This document shows, piece by piece, positions 28,037 through 36,780 of a DNA stretch of 60,606 nucleotides (position 1 is its first letter; every line of letters starts with the position of its first letter). Origin of the DNA: Gottfriedia luciferensis (GTDB taxonomy: Bacteria; Bacillota; Bacilli; Bacillales; Bacillaceae_G); the NCBI RefSeq assembly GCF_001712755.1, contig NZ_MDKC01000015.1, positions 1 through 60,606 of the forward strand, read 5' to 3'. A program made the translations under genes and the position numbers. The notes below the pieces were generated by a model. The model made no database searches, was not told the DNA's origin, and was given only the letters and a program-made list of their open reading frames with translations.

Positions 28037-29356
28037 CTATCTACTAGAGTTTTCGATGTAAACTCTGTCATTTCTAACTAAATCTTCATATGTTTCACGA
28101 CGGACTACTTCTCTTGAAACACCATCTTTAACAAATACTACTGCTGGGCGACGGATACGGTTATAATTATTAGCCATTGAATAGCCATAAGCACCAGTGC
28201 AAGATACAGCTAATAGATCTTTGTTTTGTACAACAGGTAAGTTACAATCCCAAATTAGCATATCGCCACTTTCACAGCATTTACCAGCAATCGATACAAC
28301 TTCTTTATTCTCATCATTTGCTCGATTTGCAAGCATCGCTTCGTATTTTGATCCGTATAGTGCAGGACGAATATTATCAGTCATTCCCCCATCAACAGAT
28401 ACATATTTACGAATTGAAGGAAGAGTTTTTGTTGAACCAATCGTATAAAGTGTTGTTCCAGCTTCACCAACAATACTGCGTCCAGGCTCTAACCATAGTT
28501 CTGGTAGTTTGTAGTCTAGCTCTTCACATTGTTGTTTAATAATAGTAGTAATTTTTTCTATATGTTTAGCAATAGCTAAAGGCTCATCTTCTGAAGTATA
28601 ACGAATACCAAAGCCTCCACCTACATTTAATATATCAGCTGTAAAACCTAAATCATTTTTAAGTCCATTTAAAAAGCTCATTAATACATTGATTGCATGA
28701 ACAAATCCATCTGGTTCGAAAATTTGAGATCCTATATGTGAATGTACTCCTAATAATTTTAGGTTAGTTGAATTTAACGAAACTTCAACTGCTTCATTAG
28801 CTTGACCTGACATAATATCGAAACCGAATTTAGAGTCTTCTTGGCCCGTCATTACATATTCATGTGTATGTGCTTCAACACCTGGCGTAACACGTAATAA
28901 GATTGATACTTCTTCATTTCGTTGTTCAGCTAAGGCCTGTAATACTTCTAGCTCAAAGAAATTATCAACTACAAAACAACCGATTTTTGCATTTAAAGCT
29001 TCTTCTATTTCTTCAATTGTTTTGTTGTTTCCGTGAAAATGAATTTTCTCAGTTGGATATCCTGCTTGCAAAGCTGTATATAGCTCTCCACCAGAAACAA
29101 CATCTAAACATAGACCTTCTCTTTCTATTAAGCGGGCTTGTTCAACACATAGAAACGCTTTACTCGCGTAAGCAACCTGATATTTCATTCCCGTTTCTCT
29201 TAAAGCTTCATGGAATTCCCTACATTTTGATTCAATTAATGCTTCGTCATAAATGTATAGAGGGGTACCGTAATTTTTTACTAAATCTACAGTATCACAA
29301 CCTCCGATTTCTAAATGTCCTTCATTATTAATTCGACTATTACCATGTAAATACAT
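28037..29356 (-). CDS. lysA: Diaminopimelate decarboxylase
   Basis: PLP enzyme converting meso-diaminopimelate to lysine, the last step of lysine synthesis. 439 aa. The PLP lysine is K66 in VAYASKAF; GVHSHIGSQIFEP, EPGRSIVGEAG and CESGDML are the other family motifs. A lysine riboswitch in the leader controls it. It is monocistronic here, unlike some species where it follows spoVA genes. Confidence 0.97.
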   Translation of the reverse strand: MYLHGNSRINNEGHLEIGGCDTVDLVKNYGTPLYIYDEALIESKCREFHEALRETGMKYQVAYASKAFLCVEQARLIEREGLCLDVVSGGELYTALQAGYPTEKIHFHGNNKTIEEIEEALNAKIGCFVVDNFFELEVLQALAEQRNEEVSILLRVTPGVEAHTHEYVMTGQEDSKFGFDIMSGQANEAVEVSLNSTNLKLLGVHSHIGSQIFEPDGFVHAINVLMSFLNGLKNDLGFTADILNVGGGFGIRYTSEDEPLAIAKHIEKITTIIKQQCEELDYKLPELWLEPGRSIVGEAGTTLYTIGSTKTLPSIRKYVSVDGGMTDNIRPALYGSKYEAMLANRANDENKEVVSIAGKCCESGDMLIWDCNLPVVQNKDLLAVSCTGAYGYSMANNYNRIRRPAVVFVKDGVSREVVRRETYEDLVRNDRVYIENSSR

Positions 29357-29423
29357 TCGTATTCTCCCTTCAAATCAAATGTAAGATCATTCTAAGAAGC
29401 TTCCCTCAATGTATTAGTGTATT

Positions 29424-29670
29424 AAAAAAGACACATGAAGGATATGTTCATGTGCCTATCGCTTTTAAAAAAAGGACTTAGCCAATCACATCTCTTCAAT
29501 AGCTCTTCACAAACACATGTGACAGTACTACATTTATTAAATGTAGTCCCAGAAATAAAATGTGTGGCAATTTATTTCTTCGGCATAGGATCCTTTCTCA
29601 TTTTGTCATAAAACCCACAGTTCTCTAAAATGATACTCATATACAATGCAACCTCTACGAATAGACTGTT
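29424..29670 (-). promoter_or_regulatory. Lysine riboswitch (L-box) with terminator, controlling lysA
   Basis: Minus-strand leader with L-box signature segments in order: AGAGGTTGCAT (near 29655), AGAGAACTGTGGG, AAAGGATCCTATG, CCGAAG (29578-29583), CTGGGACTACATTTAA and TACTGTCAC. It ends in a terminator, GGCACATGAA / TTCATGTGTC plus T6 (29424-29456). Lysine binding should favour the terminator and switch lysA off. Aptamer ends are approximate. Confidence 0.92.
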
Positions 29671-29689
29671 ATTTTTTATATTAGTCTAT

Positions 29690-29718
29690 GTATAACACAG
29701 TCTAAAAATAGATGTCAA
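29690..29718 (-). promoter_or_regulatory. lysA promoter
   Basis: Minus strand -35 TTGACA (29713-29718), 17 bases, -10 TTATAC (29690-29695), just upstream of the riboswitch. Confidence 0.82.
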
Positions 29719-29834
29719 ACCATTTTTGAATAATATTGTCGATTTATATTCACTTCATACACACAGCTTTTCCTTTTCAAAATAATATCTATAATATAGA
29801 ATATGTTTTATGCGAGAGAAAAGGTGATTCAAAA

Positions 29835-29900
29835 ATGAAAAATCATTTCAATAAATTTAAATTAAATCTAAAAAAAAACAAACCACTAACAAACTGTTAG
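29835..29900 (+). CDS. Candidate 21-aa basic peptide or leader ORF
   Basis: ATG with AAGGTGA seven bases upstream opens a 21-codon frame rich in Lys and Asn (MKNHFNKFKLNLKKNKPL...). A TATAAT box lies at 29790-29795, though without a good -35. The last codons and stop lie inside a terminator hairpin. It could be a leader peptide that tunes read-through into the downstream CDF transporter gene, or a free-standing small basic protein. No family recognised. Confidence 0.45.
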   Translation: MKNHFNKFKLNLKKNKPLTNC

Positions 29901-29916
29901 TGGTTTTTCTTTTTTG
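29876..29916 (+). terminator. Terminator between the 21-codon ORF and the CDF transporter gene
   Basis: CCACTAAC (29883-29890) / GTTAGTGG (29896-29903) followed by TTTTTCTTTTTT. It overlaps the end of the 21-codon frame and precedes the CDF gene by about 60 bases. Confidence 0.85.
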
Positions 29917-29973
29917 TTGCCTTATTACAAAACTCTTAACTTAAGTAGAAAAAATTGGACAGGGGTGAATAGA

Positions 29974-30912
29974 TTGCGTTCAAGCAAAATAGCAGTACTT
30001 TCAATATGTAGTAACACATTCATCGTTTTATTAAAATTAATTGTCGGGATTTTTACTGGTTCCGTAGCAATTATCTCTGAGGCAATTCATTCTTTATTGG
30101 ATTTAGTCGCTTCAGTCATTGCATTTTTCTCTGTAAGGATTTCAAATAGACCACCTGATAAGGAACATCCTTATGGTCATGGTAAGTTTGAAAATATTTC
30201 AGGTACAGTCGAAACAATCTTAATATTTGTAGCTGGTATTTGGATTATCATTGAATCTGTTGAAAAGTTACTTCATCCTACTCCAATTAAAATGCCAATG
30301 ATCGGTGTAATCGTTATGTTAATTGGAGCGTTAATCAATTGGAGAGTAGGAAAAATCGTTCAAAAAGTAGGTAATGATACTCATTCTGTCGCAATGCAAT
30401 CAAACGCTTTGCATTTATTAACAGACGTTTATTCATCACTCGGAGTCGCAGTAAGTTTAATTTTAGTAAGTCTTACTGGTTGGGAATTTCTCGATGCATT
30501 GATCGGAATTGGAATCGCAATTTATATAATGAAAGAATCAATCGAACTTGGGCGTAAGTCGTTTACCCCCCTACTTGATACTGGGCTATCTACAGATGAA
30601 TTAAAACAAATCGAAAATGTATTATATTCTTTTAAATCCCAATTTATCGAATACCATGATTTACGCACGAGACGTTCGGGTGCTGAGGAGCATATTGATT
30701 TCCATTTAGTATTACCATCACACATGAGCATTGAAGAAGCCCATTTACTATGTGACAAAATAGAAGAAGAAATAAAAAAGGTTTTAGTTGATCCTAAAAT
30801 ATTAATTCATGTCGAACCAGAAAATGAAAGAATACAAAAACGTGATTTCATAAACGCAGCAAACAAAGAAGAGCAGGAATTACAAAGAGTAGGAAATTCA
30901 TTCAAGGGATAA
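29974..30912 (+). CDS. Cation diffusion facilitator transporter
   Basis: Exports divalent metal ions (zinc, manganese, iron or cobalt) in exchange for protons. About 312 aa: six membrane segments, then a cytoplasmic domain from about residue 210. The HEHPYGHGKFEN-like loop (here KEHPYGHGKFEN) and the paired Asp-containing helices (AIHSLLDLVAS, HLLTDVYSS) are typical. A TTG start with AGGGGTG six bases upstream is chosen over an upstream in-frame ATG at 29914 without ribosome binding site. Metal specificity cannot be read. Confidence 0.9.
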   Translation: MRSSKIAVLSICSNTFIVLLKLIVGIFTGSVAIISEAIHSLLDLVASVIAFFSVRISNRPPDKEHPYGHGKFENISGTVETILIFVAGIWIIIESVEKLLHPTPIKMPMIGVIVMLIGALINWRVGKIVQKVGNDTHSVAMQSNALHLLTDVYSSLGVAVSLILVSLTGWEFLDALIGIGIAIYIMKESIELGRKSFTPLLDTGLSTDELKQIENVLYSFKSQFIEYHDLRTRRSGAEEHIDFHLVLPSHMSIEEAHLLCDKIEEEIKKVLVDPKILIHVEPENERIQKRDFINAANKEEQELQRVGNSFKG

Positions 30913-30929
30913 ATGGACATCAGTAATTA

Positions 30930-30962
30930 AAAAAACCCCACAAAGAACTTGTGGGGTTCATT
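30930..30962. terminator. Bidirectional terminator
   Basis: AACCCCACAA (30934-30943) / TTGTGGGGTT (30949-30958) between convergent genes, with an A-run on the left and a short T-rich run on the right. Confidence 0.85.
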
Positions 30963-30980
30963 CTATTTAAAGGGCTTTTA

Positions 30981-31637
30981 CTAAATAATAATTTCATCGG
31001 AAGGTTGCTCTGGGTCGTCTCCTTTTAATTTTTGAGCTCTCATCGTAACCATCGCATAGCCAATCGCCATAATTATGCCAAAAACATATCCACCAACTGT
31101 AAAGATAATCGTACGTGAGTAATATGCTTTTAATCCATACGTATCAACCATCCACCATTGTGCAACAGCAAAAACGATATCTTTAATAATCCATGCGACA
31201 AACAAATATTGAAATACTTTAAATAGTGAAGGATGTTTATATAATTTTTTACTTTCTTCACGATCTTGCCCCTGTATTGCAGCAATATCAATCATAAAAT
31301 AATATGGTAATGGCTTTTTCAAAGCTAATAAAACTAAAAATACTGCGACAACCCCAAAATGGTAATACACATTATACAAAATTAAGTTTTTCGCAGAACC
31401 TAATGCCATTAAATCAACAGCTGTACTTACAGTTAATGTTGAGATAATAAAAATACCAGTAACATTAAACTGTTTTGTATACCAAAAACGAAATAAAGTA
31501 TATAAGATCCCTGGAACCGTCGGTAAAAGCATCGCCCAATAATCACTAAAATAGTGTTGTAAAACTTTATATAAAACAAGCGGAAATACTAAATACAAAA
31601 TTAGATCGTAAATAATTAAATTACTTTCTTTCTTCAT
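30981..31637 (-). CDS. Multispan membrane protein (VC0807-like)
   Basis: 218 aa with about six hydrophobic segments, a central basic/acidic loop (residues 120-135) and an acidic tail (GDDPEQPSDEIII). The general shape suggests the VC0807 family of uncharacterised membrane proteins, but this is a tentative match. GAGGTT precedes the ATG. Single gene with its own terminator. Confidence 0.65.
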   Translation of the reverse strand: MKKESNLIIYDLILYLVFPLVLYKVLQHYFSDYWAMLLPTVPGILYTLFRFWYTKQFNVTGIFIISTLTVSTAVDLMALGSAKNLILYNVYYHFGVVAVFLVLLALKKPLPYYFMIDIAAIQGQDREESKKLYKHPSLFKVFQYLFVAWIIKDIVFAVAQWWMVDTYGLKAYYSRTIIFTVGGYVFGIIMAIGYAMVTMRAQKLKGDDPEQPSDEIII

Positions 31638-31806
31638 TTATATAACCTCGTTTTTTTTGGTCTTTTTCGTCATAATCATTGCTATTTTATATTATTATTA
31701 TTGTTACTAAAAAACAAAAATCAATTAGAAAGAGCCATATTTTATTTTGAATAACCACAATTTTCAAACTATCAAAATGACAAATTGTTAAACATGATTA
31801 TACCAA

Positions 31807-31838
31807 AAAAATCTAAGAGCATAAACTCTTAGATTTAA
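31807..31838 (-). terminator. Terminator of the DinB-family gene
   Basis: AAATCTAAGAG (31809-31819) / CTCTTAGATTT (31826-31836), followed on the minus strand by a T-run. Confidence 0.87.
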
Positions 31839-31864
31839 TGTGTGGACAAAGTCAAAAAATAACT

Positions 31865-32332
31865 TTACTGGCGAAGTGATCTTTTTAAACCGTTTATTAA
31901 TCCAGCATGTAGCCCTTCATGGAAAATGTTAAAGCTAATCATGTCTCGAACAGTCTTTATTTCAAAACTACCTAGTTTCATCTCTTTTAAAATGATTTCA
32001 TCTAAACGTCCTTCATATGTAGAAATAACTTGTTCAACTTGCTGTTCTAATAAAGTAACAATTTCCTCATATGATGGTGGCTCTGCTTGCCAGTCACCTG
32101 GTTTAGTCCCACCCTTGAAGAAATCAATGAATTCTTTTGAAAGTTGGCCAGCATCACCAGTGTTAGCATAAAGTAATTGCTCATATGCCCCTAGCACATG
32201 ACCTGCATTCCAAAGAATATTATTATTGAATCCTGCCGGTATTACATCTACAGATTCTTTTGAAACAGAACTAAGAACTTTCAATGTATAAACTCTTGTA
32301 AACCTAAGTTGTTCAAAAATAGCATCTGCCAT
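31865..32332 (-). CDS. DinB-family four-helix-bundle protein
   Basis: 155 aa. The three metal-binding His of the DinB/YfiT fold are visible: WNAGHVLG (about residue 48) and FHEGLHAG near the C-terminus. Members are thiol-dependent transferases or uncharacterised metalloproteins; B. subtilis has many. Strong GGAGGG ribosome binding site. Monocistronic; substrate unknown. Confidence 0.83.
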   Translation of the reverse strand: MADAIFEQLRFTRVYTLKVLSSVSKESVDVIPAGFNNNILWNAGHVLGAYEQLLYANTGDAGQLSKEFIDFFKGGTKPGDWQAEPPSYEEIVTLLEQQVEQVISTYEGRLDEIILKEMKLGSFEIKTVRDMISFNIFHEGLHAGLINGLKRSLRQ

Positions 32333-32451
32333 CTTGATCCCTCCATATCATATTATTACTAAAATGATCGTATCACGAATGAGGGATATTTTTCATGAAA
32401 AAGATGTTTTCTCGATAGAACAGATGACTGTTTAAACGATCATTAAGAATC

Positions 32452-32480
32452 AAAAAAAGAGCCTCAATAGTGAGACTCCC
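32452..32480 (-). terminator. Terminator of the DoxX-family gene
   Basis: Minus-strand GAGTCTCA / TGAGGCTC with one G-T pair (arms 32471-32478 and 32459-32466), then T7. Confidence 0.83.
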
Positions 32481-32505
32481 TCCAGTCTTATTAACAATCA
32501 ATGCC

Positions 32506-32892
32506 TTAAAATAATACCATTGATCCTGGACCAGTGAGCAATAACCCTACTGCGGCTGCAATAATTAATAGATTAAACTCAAATCCATTCGAACTATTCC
32601 AGAATCCGTTCTTTATATGAACCTTTATTACCGCTACTGCCATCACTACTATTATCAACCATGCACCTATTTCTGTATATACCCCAGCCGCTACAAAGAA
32701 TCCACCTACAACTTCTGCCACTCCTGTTATAAAAGCAAAAAATGCTCCAGGTTTGATTCCAATCGACTCTAGCCATTGTCCAGTTCCTTTAATACCGTAA
32801 CCACCAAACCAACCAAATACTTTCTGCACCCCGTGACCTAATAAAATAATACCTAAAACAAGTCTAATAACTAATAGGCCTTCATCAAGCAT
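32506..32892 (-). CDS. DoxX-family membrane protein
   Basis: 128 aa with four membrane helices. The LVLGIILLGHGVQKVFGWFGG start is the DoxX signature. DoxX-like proteins are linked to thiol/oxidative stress and quinone systems in various bacteria; the exact role here is unknown. GGTGGAG precedes the ATG. Confidence 0.83.
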   Translation of the reverse strand: MLDEGLLVIRLVLGIILLGHGVQKVFGWFGGYGIKGTGQWLESIGIKPGAFFAFITGVAEVVGGFFVAAGVYTEIGAWLIIVVMAVAVIKVHIKNGFWNSSNGFEFNLLIIAAAVGLLLTGPGSMVLF

Positions 32893-33067
32893 ATCTCCAC
32901 CTCAATTCTCTTTAATTTGAGATATTTAGTGCATAATTATTTTTATTCTTTTTTTGACATATATATGACCTTTATTATAAATTTTTAAAAATGAATCAGT
33001 TTTCTTGTCTTTGAGGAATAGAATACTATAACAGAAGATTTTCTAACTCAAAAGGAGAGCATGAATC

Positions 33068-33712
33068 ATGAAAAAAGTCGTTCCACTAACTGTAATCGGC
33101 TTTTGGATTTTAATGCTACTACTCGCAATTCGATATCATTTATTTCATTTATCATTGCAAGATATAAAACAGTTTATTGCTAATTCTTCCTTCAATCCGA
33201 TGCTATTATTTGTCGCAATTTTCTGTGCAAGAATCTTTCTATTCATTCCGAGCTCTGTATTAATTGTAGTAGGTAGCTTGTTTTTCCACCCGTTTGAAAC
33301 CATTCTCTTATCATTAATTGGAATGGCCATCACAGAAACAATTATTTACTTATTAAGTAGAAGTATTTTTAGTGATTCGATCCAGCAATTCATGGAGAAT
33401 AAATATCCCTCTCTATTTGAAGAGATTATTTCGAACCGAAAGAGATACTTATTCTTAACAGTTGCCACTCCACTAGCTCCAACAGATGGTGCATGCTTCA
33501 TCGCAGCCTCAACTAATATGAAATACTTGTCCTATATAGCAATTGTGTTTGCTGGTAATATTCCGATTGCAGTTCTTTATACGTTATACGGAAATTTCTT
33601 ACTTGGCTCACCGTGGATTACAATCTGTATTACTGCTACAATCTTAGTCGGATTTTTCATTTTCATTTCTTTAAAAAAGAGACAAAAAAAGGATACACAT
33701 TTCTCAGCCTAA
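33068..33712 (+). CDS. VTT (TVP38/TMEM64) domain membrane protein
   Basis: 214 aa with about five to six hydrophobic segments. The VTT core is recognisable by FIPSSVLIVVGSLFF and a GN motif (FAGNIPIAVLY) in the second half. VTT/DedA proteins move or scramble lipids in membranes; the substrate is not known. GGAG precedes the ATG. A second VTT-type gene lies at 34252-35136 on the opposite strand. Confidence 0.78.
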   Translation: MKKVVPLTVIGFWILMLLLAIRYHLFHLSLQDIKQFIANSSFNPMLLFVAIFCARIFLFIPSSVLIVVGSLFFHPFETILLSLIGMAITETIIYLLSRSIFSDSIQQFMENKYPSLFEEIISNRKRYLFLTVATPLAPTDGACFIAASTNMKYLSYIAIVFAGNIPIAVLYTLYGNFLLGSPWITICITATILVGFFIFISLKKRQKKDTHFSA

Positions 33713-33822
33713 ACTTTTTCAATATGTATTTTAAAAAATTATTAATAAATAAATCGATTTTTATATATAAATTAAACTATACTAAGATTAATTAGAATTT
33801 TTTAAGAAACCGAGGTAAAAAG

Positions 33823-34131
33823 ATGGAAACAAATAAGATTTTGTCCTCATTATGTTATTTTAGCGTATTCTTCGCACCTTTCTTATTCCCAATAATTGTT
33901 TATTTCGTCGCAAAGGATCAACAACTAAAATCGCATTCTAAACGAGCATTTTTTTCACATATCCTACCATTTCTAACAATTATTATTTTAGCGATTATTT
34001 CCCTTTTCACTTTTAATACTTTTGGTGACGGTGCAGGTTTTGCTCTTATAGGTGGATTTATATTAGCATTCATTGTTAATTTAATCGTCTTTATATGGAA
34101 TATTGTTCAAGGTATTAAAGTGCTGATGTAA
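33823..34131 (+). CDS. DUF4870 domain membrane protein
   Basis: 102 aa, three hydrophobic segments. ILSSLCYFSVFFAPFLFPIIVYFVAKD and the spacing of helices fit DUF4870, a small membrane domain of unknown function common in Bacillaceae. GAGGT precedes the ATG. Confidence 0.75.
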   Translation: METNKILSSLCYFSVFFAPFLFPIIVYFVAKDQQLKSHSKRAFFSHILPFLTIIILAIISLFTFNTFGDGAGFALIGGFILAFIVNLIVFIWNIVQGIKVLM

Positions 34132-34208
34132 ATTCGTCATGTTTTCTACATTATTTCTCAGGAAATTTTCAATTTCGACAAATGCAATTTTAAACTTTCT
34201 TAATAAGT

Positions 34209-34250
34209 AAAAAGGCAATGTAATGTTAAACCATTACATTGCCTTTTTTT
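34209..34250. terminator. Bidirectional terminator
   Basis: Perfect 17-bp hairpin, arms 34209-34225 and 34232-34248, with A and T runs on both sides, between convergent genes. Confidence 0.92.
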
Positions 34251-34251
34251 A

Positions 34252-35136
34252 TTATTCACTTTGGGTAACATAAGCTTCTTTTGAATTAGTTCGTTTAATT
34301 GATTTCTTAATTATAAATGATAAAGATAAGATGCAGGCAATTACAATGGAGCTAGTTAAAGCTATTTGCGATGTTGTTAAGGAGAAAAATTTAGCCAAAT
34401 AGACAGAGTATGATAGTAGAGATGATGTAATTAATTTTGAAATCGAAGCAATTAATAGAAACTTTTTGAAAGATACTTTACTAATTCCTGCCCCGACACA
34501 AATAATTTCATCTGGTAAAATCGGAATGATAAACATTAAAGTTAATATAATTGTTTCATTTTTTTTGACATATTCCTGATATTTTTTTAACTGTCTTTCT
34601 TTAACAAACTTTGAAACTAGTTTAAGTCCACCTATTCTTGCTAAGAAATACATAATGACAATACCTAAAGTTGAACCTAAAAATCCAATTAATGCTCCTG
34701 AAAACGATCCAATTACTGCACTACCAGCAGGAATAGTAAGTGCTTCTGGTAAAGGTAAAAAAATCGGTTGAAATAAACAGATTAAGAAAAATAGTAATTT
34801 TGCAGTTGCGATATGATTGGTTAATAATCGCTCAACTCCGTACTGATCTATAAATACTAGAAATTGACTAGCATAAAATACAATTCCAACTACTGCTATA
34901 CAAAGTAGTAAACTAATTAGCGCTATTTTTGTAACCTTTAAAAACTTTCTATGATTCGAGACAACTAGATAGAAATCTAGTAGCAGAATTCCCATGATTG
35001 CAAAAATGAATGATATTTTATAGATCGTTACGACAGTAGGTAAACTAGTGACTAATATTAAGATCGATATTGTAGCTAATACTATGTGTAGCGTAAGTTC
35101 TTTCATCGTATTAAACTGTTTATTCTCTTTCTTCAA
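34252..35136 (-). CDS. VTT/DedA-like membrane protein
   Basis: About 294 aa. N-terminal hydrophobic helices, then a VTT core (LPLPEALTIPAGSAVIGSFSGALIGF; IIPILPDEIICVGAGISKVSFKKF with the Pro-Asp-Glu typical of DedA-like lipid carriers) and a basic C-terminus. TTG 35136 is preferred over TTG 35172 because GAGGAG lies nine bases before it. Function probably in lipid translocation; substrate unknown. Confidence 0.75.
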   Translation of the reverse strand: MKKENKQFNTMKELTLHIVLATISILILVTSLPTVVTIYKISFIFAIMGILLLDFYLVVSNHRKFLKVTKIALISLLLCIAVVGIVFYASQFLVFIDQYGVERLLTNHIATAKLLFFLICLFQPIFLPLPEALTIPAGSAVIGSFSGALIGFLGSTLGIVIMYFLARIGGLKLVSKFVKERQLKKYQEYVKKNETIILTLMFIIPILPDEIICVGAGISKVSFKKFLLIASISKLITSSLLSYSVYLAKFFSLTTSQIALTSSIVIACILSLSFIIKKSIKRTNSKEAYVTQSE

Positions 35137-35363
35137 AGTAATCAACTCCTCTACTACAGCTTGACCGTTCAATGTTTTTCGCTACTATGTTTATCGTAAC
35201 GAAACTGTAAATAATTTGAAACGAACTTAAGTATTAAACTTACTAAGTCTTAAGTCTTACGGTGAGGAAGTTTTTGTAATTGAAATTGTTATATTCGAAT
35301 ATTCGACCCTTAGTACAAAATGCCTCTATGATTTAGATCGAATATATTAATTTTTTTAAAAAG

Positions 35364-35379
35364 ATTTGAAAGTCGTTTA
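35364..35379. other. Terminator half-site left of repeat element copy A
   Basis: ATTTGAAAGTCGTTTA closely matches the right arm of the terminator hairpin on the other side of the element (GTTTGACAGTCGTTTA, 35886-35901). It may be a diverged target duplication. Confidence 0.5.
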
Positions 35380-35868
35380 CACGCTGTTGAAAACAACCTT
35401 GTCAACTAATAACCAAATTTTCGTAAAGGAATCTTAGTGATGTTGATTTCCACTCCGGGATGCTCGCTTTCCATGGGGCGAGACCTGAGCCGCCTCGGCG
35501 AGCCTGTGGGGTCTCAGCCTTCCCGCATATCCCATAGGAGTCGAGCACCCCTCCGCTCCAATCAACTTATTCATCAAAAGAAAGGTTACTCTAAAAAACC
35601 AATCTAAAATCCTTTACTTAGAGTATCATAACAGTTTGATAATGGGTTTATAGATAAATTTAGATATAACATCAGAGTATTAAAATAATCATTTAAAAAT
35701 TAGCCCTCAAATATTTTTACTTCTCCGGAATAAACAATTACTAGAGTTCGTTGATATTATAAAACTGCTTAAACAACTAACATTTAAAATCATTATTAAG
35801 AAATCTAAAAATGAATTAATTATCAATTCACTTACTATACTTTTGACCATTTTATATTTCAACACTCT
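35380..35868 (+). mobile_element. Terminator-associated non-coding element, copy A
   Basis: 489 bp. Left end CACGCTGTTGAAAA and right end TTTCAACACTCT share inverted TGTTGAAA. A GC-richer core (about 35435-35575) is palindromic overall: GATGCTCGCTTTCCATGGGG ... CCCATAGGAGTCGAGC. AT-rich arms flank it. No coding frame fits all copies. The core resembles a repeat I recall as common in Bacillaceae, without a name I can give. It abuts the ytbE terminator. Confidence 0.78.
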
Positions 35869-35903
35869 AAAAACGACTGTCAAAGGTTTGACAGTCGTTT
35901 ACT
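35869..35903 (-). terminator. ytbE terminator
   Basis: Perfect 14-bp hairpin AAACGACTGTCAAA / TTTGACAGTCGTTT (35871-35884, 35887-35900). On the minus strand it is followed by TT and the end of element A. Confidence 0.85.
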
Positions 35904-35912
35904 TTTTTAAAA

Positions 35913-36743
35913 TTAGAAATCAAAATTGTCAGGGTCTGGGCCAACACGAAGATTTTGGTTCAGTGAGTTAATTTGGTTCATATCTTCTTCTGTTAGTTCA
36001 AAATCAAAAATATTTGCGTTTTCTTGAATGCGGTGTTCTTTGATTGATTTTGGTATGATTACTACACCGTTTTGTAAATGCCAACGTAATACAACTTGAG
36101 CAATTGATTTATTATGTTTGTTTGCTATTTGTGATAAGGTTTCGTTTTCAAATAATTGTCCTTGCATTAATGGAGCCCACGCTTCTACTTGAATTGAATT
36201 TTCTTTTAAAAATTCTCTTAGTTCAACTTGACTTAGCATTGGGTGTAATTCAACTTGATTAATCATAGGCATTATTTCAGCATGCGCCATGACTTCTTTC
36301 AAGTGGTGAATTTGGAAGTTACTCATTCCAATTGCTTTTACTTTTCCGTTTTTATATAGTGTTTCAAGTGCTTTCCATGATTCAACATATTTACCTTCAA
36401 CTGGCCAGTGGATTAAATATAGGTCTAAATAATCAAGACCTAGTTTTTTCAAACTTAATTCAAAAGCATCGATAGTTGATTGGTAGCCTAGATCGGCATT
36501 CCAAACCTTTGAAGTAATAAATAAGTCTTCTCGTTTAAGATCATTTTCTTCAAGAGCTTCTCTAATCCCTTGCCCTACACCTTCTTCGTTTTGATAGATC
36601 GCTGCAGTATCGATACTACGGTAGCCATTACGTATTGCAGCTTTTACAGAATCAATTACGACTTGTCCGTCTTCTACTTGGAAAACTCCTAACCCTATAA
36701 CTGGCATTTCTAAACCATTATTTAACTTAACTAAATTATTCAT
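35913..36743 (-). CDS. ytbE: Aldo/keto reductase
   Basis: 276 aa (alpha/beta)8 NADPH-dependent reductase of the YtbE/YvgN type, which reduce glyoxal and methylglyoxal. Catalytic tetrad: D in RSIDTAAIY, Y in the same segment, K in FITSKVW and H in YLIHWP. The NADPH phosphate site is IPKSIKEHRI. GGAG before the ATG. It follows ytbD by 37 bases in one transcript; the same pair is adjacent to ytcD in B. subtilis. Confidence 0.9.
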   Translation of the reverse strand: MNNLVKLNNGLEMPVIGLGVFQVEDGQVVIDSVKAAIRNGYRSIDTAAIYQNEEGVGQGIREALEENDLKREDLFITSKVWNADLGYQSTIDAFELSLKKLGLDYLDLYLIHWPVEGKYVESWKALETLYKNGKVKAIGMSNFQIHHLKEVMAHAEIMPMINQVELHPMLSQVELREFLKENSIQVEAWAPLMQGQLFENETLSQIANKHNKSIAQVVLRWHLQNGVVIIPKSIKEHRIQENANIFDFELTEEDMNQINSLNQNLRVGPDPDNFDF

Positions 36744-36780
36744 TTTTATTTCTCCTTTTATCTATTTTATTTTTTAAAAT

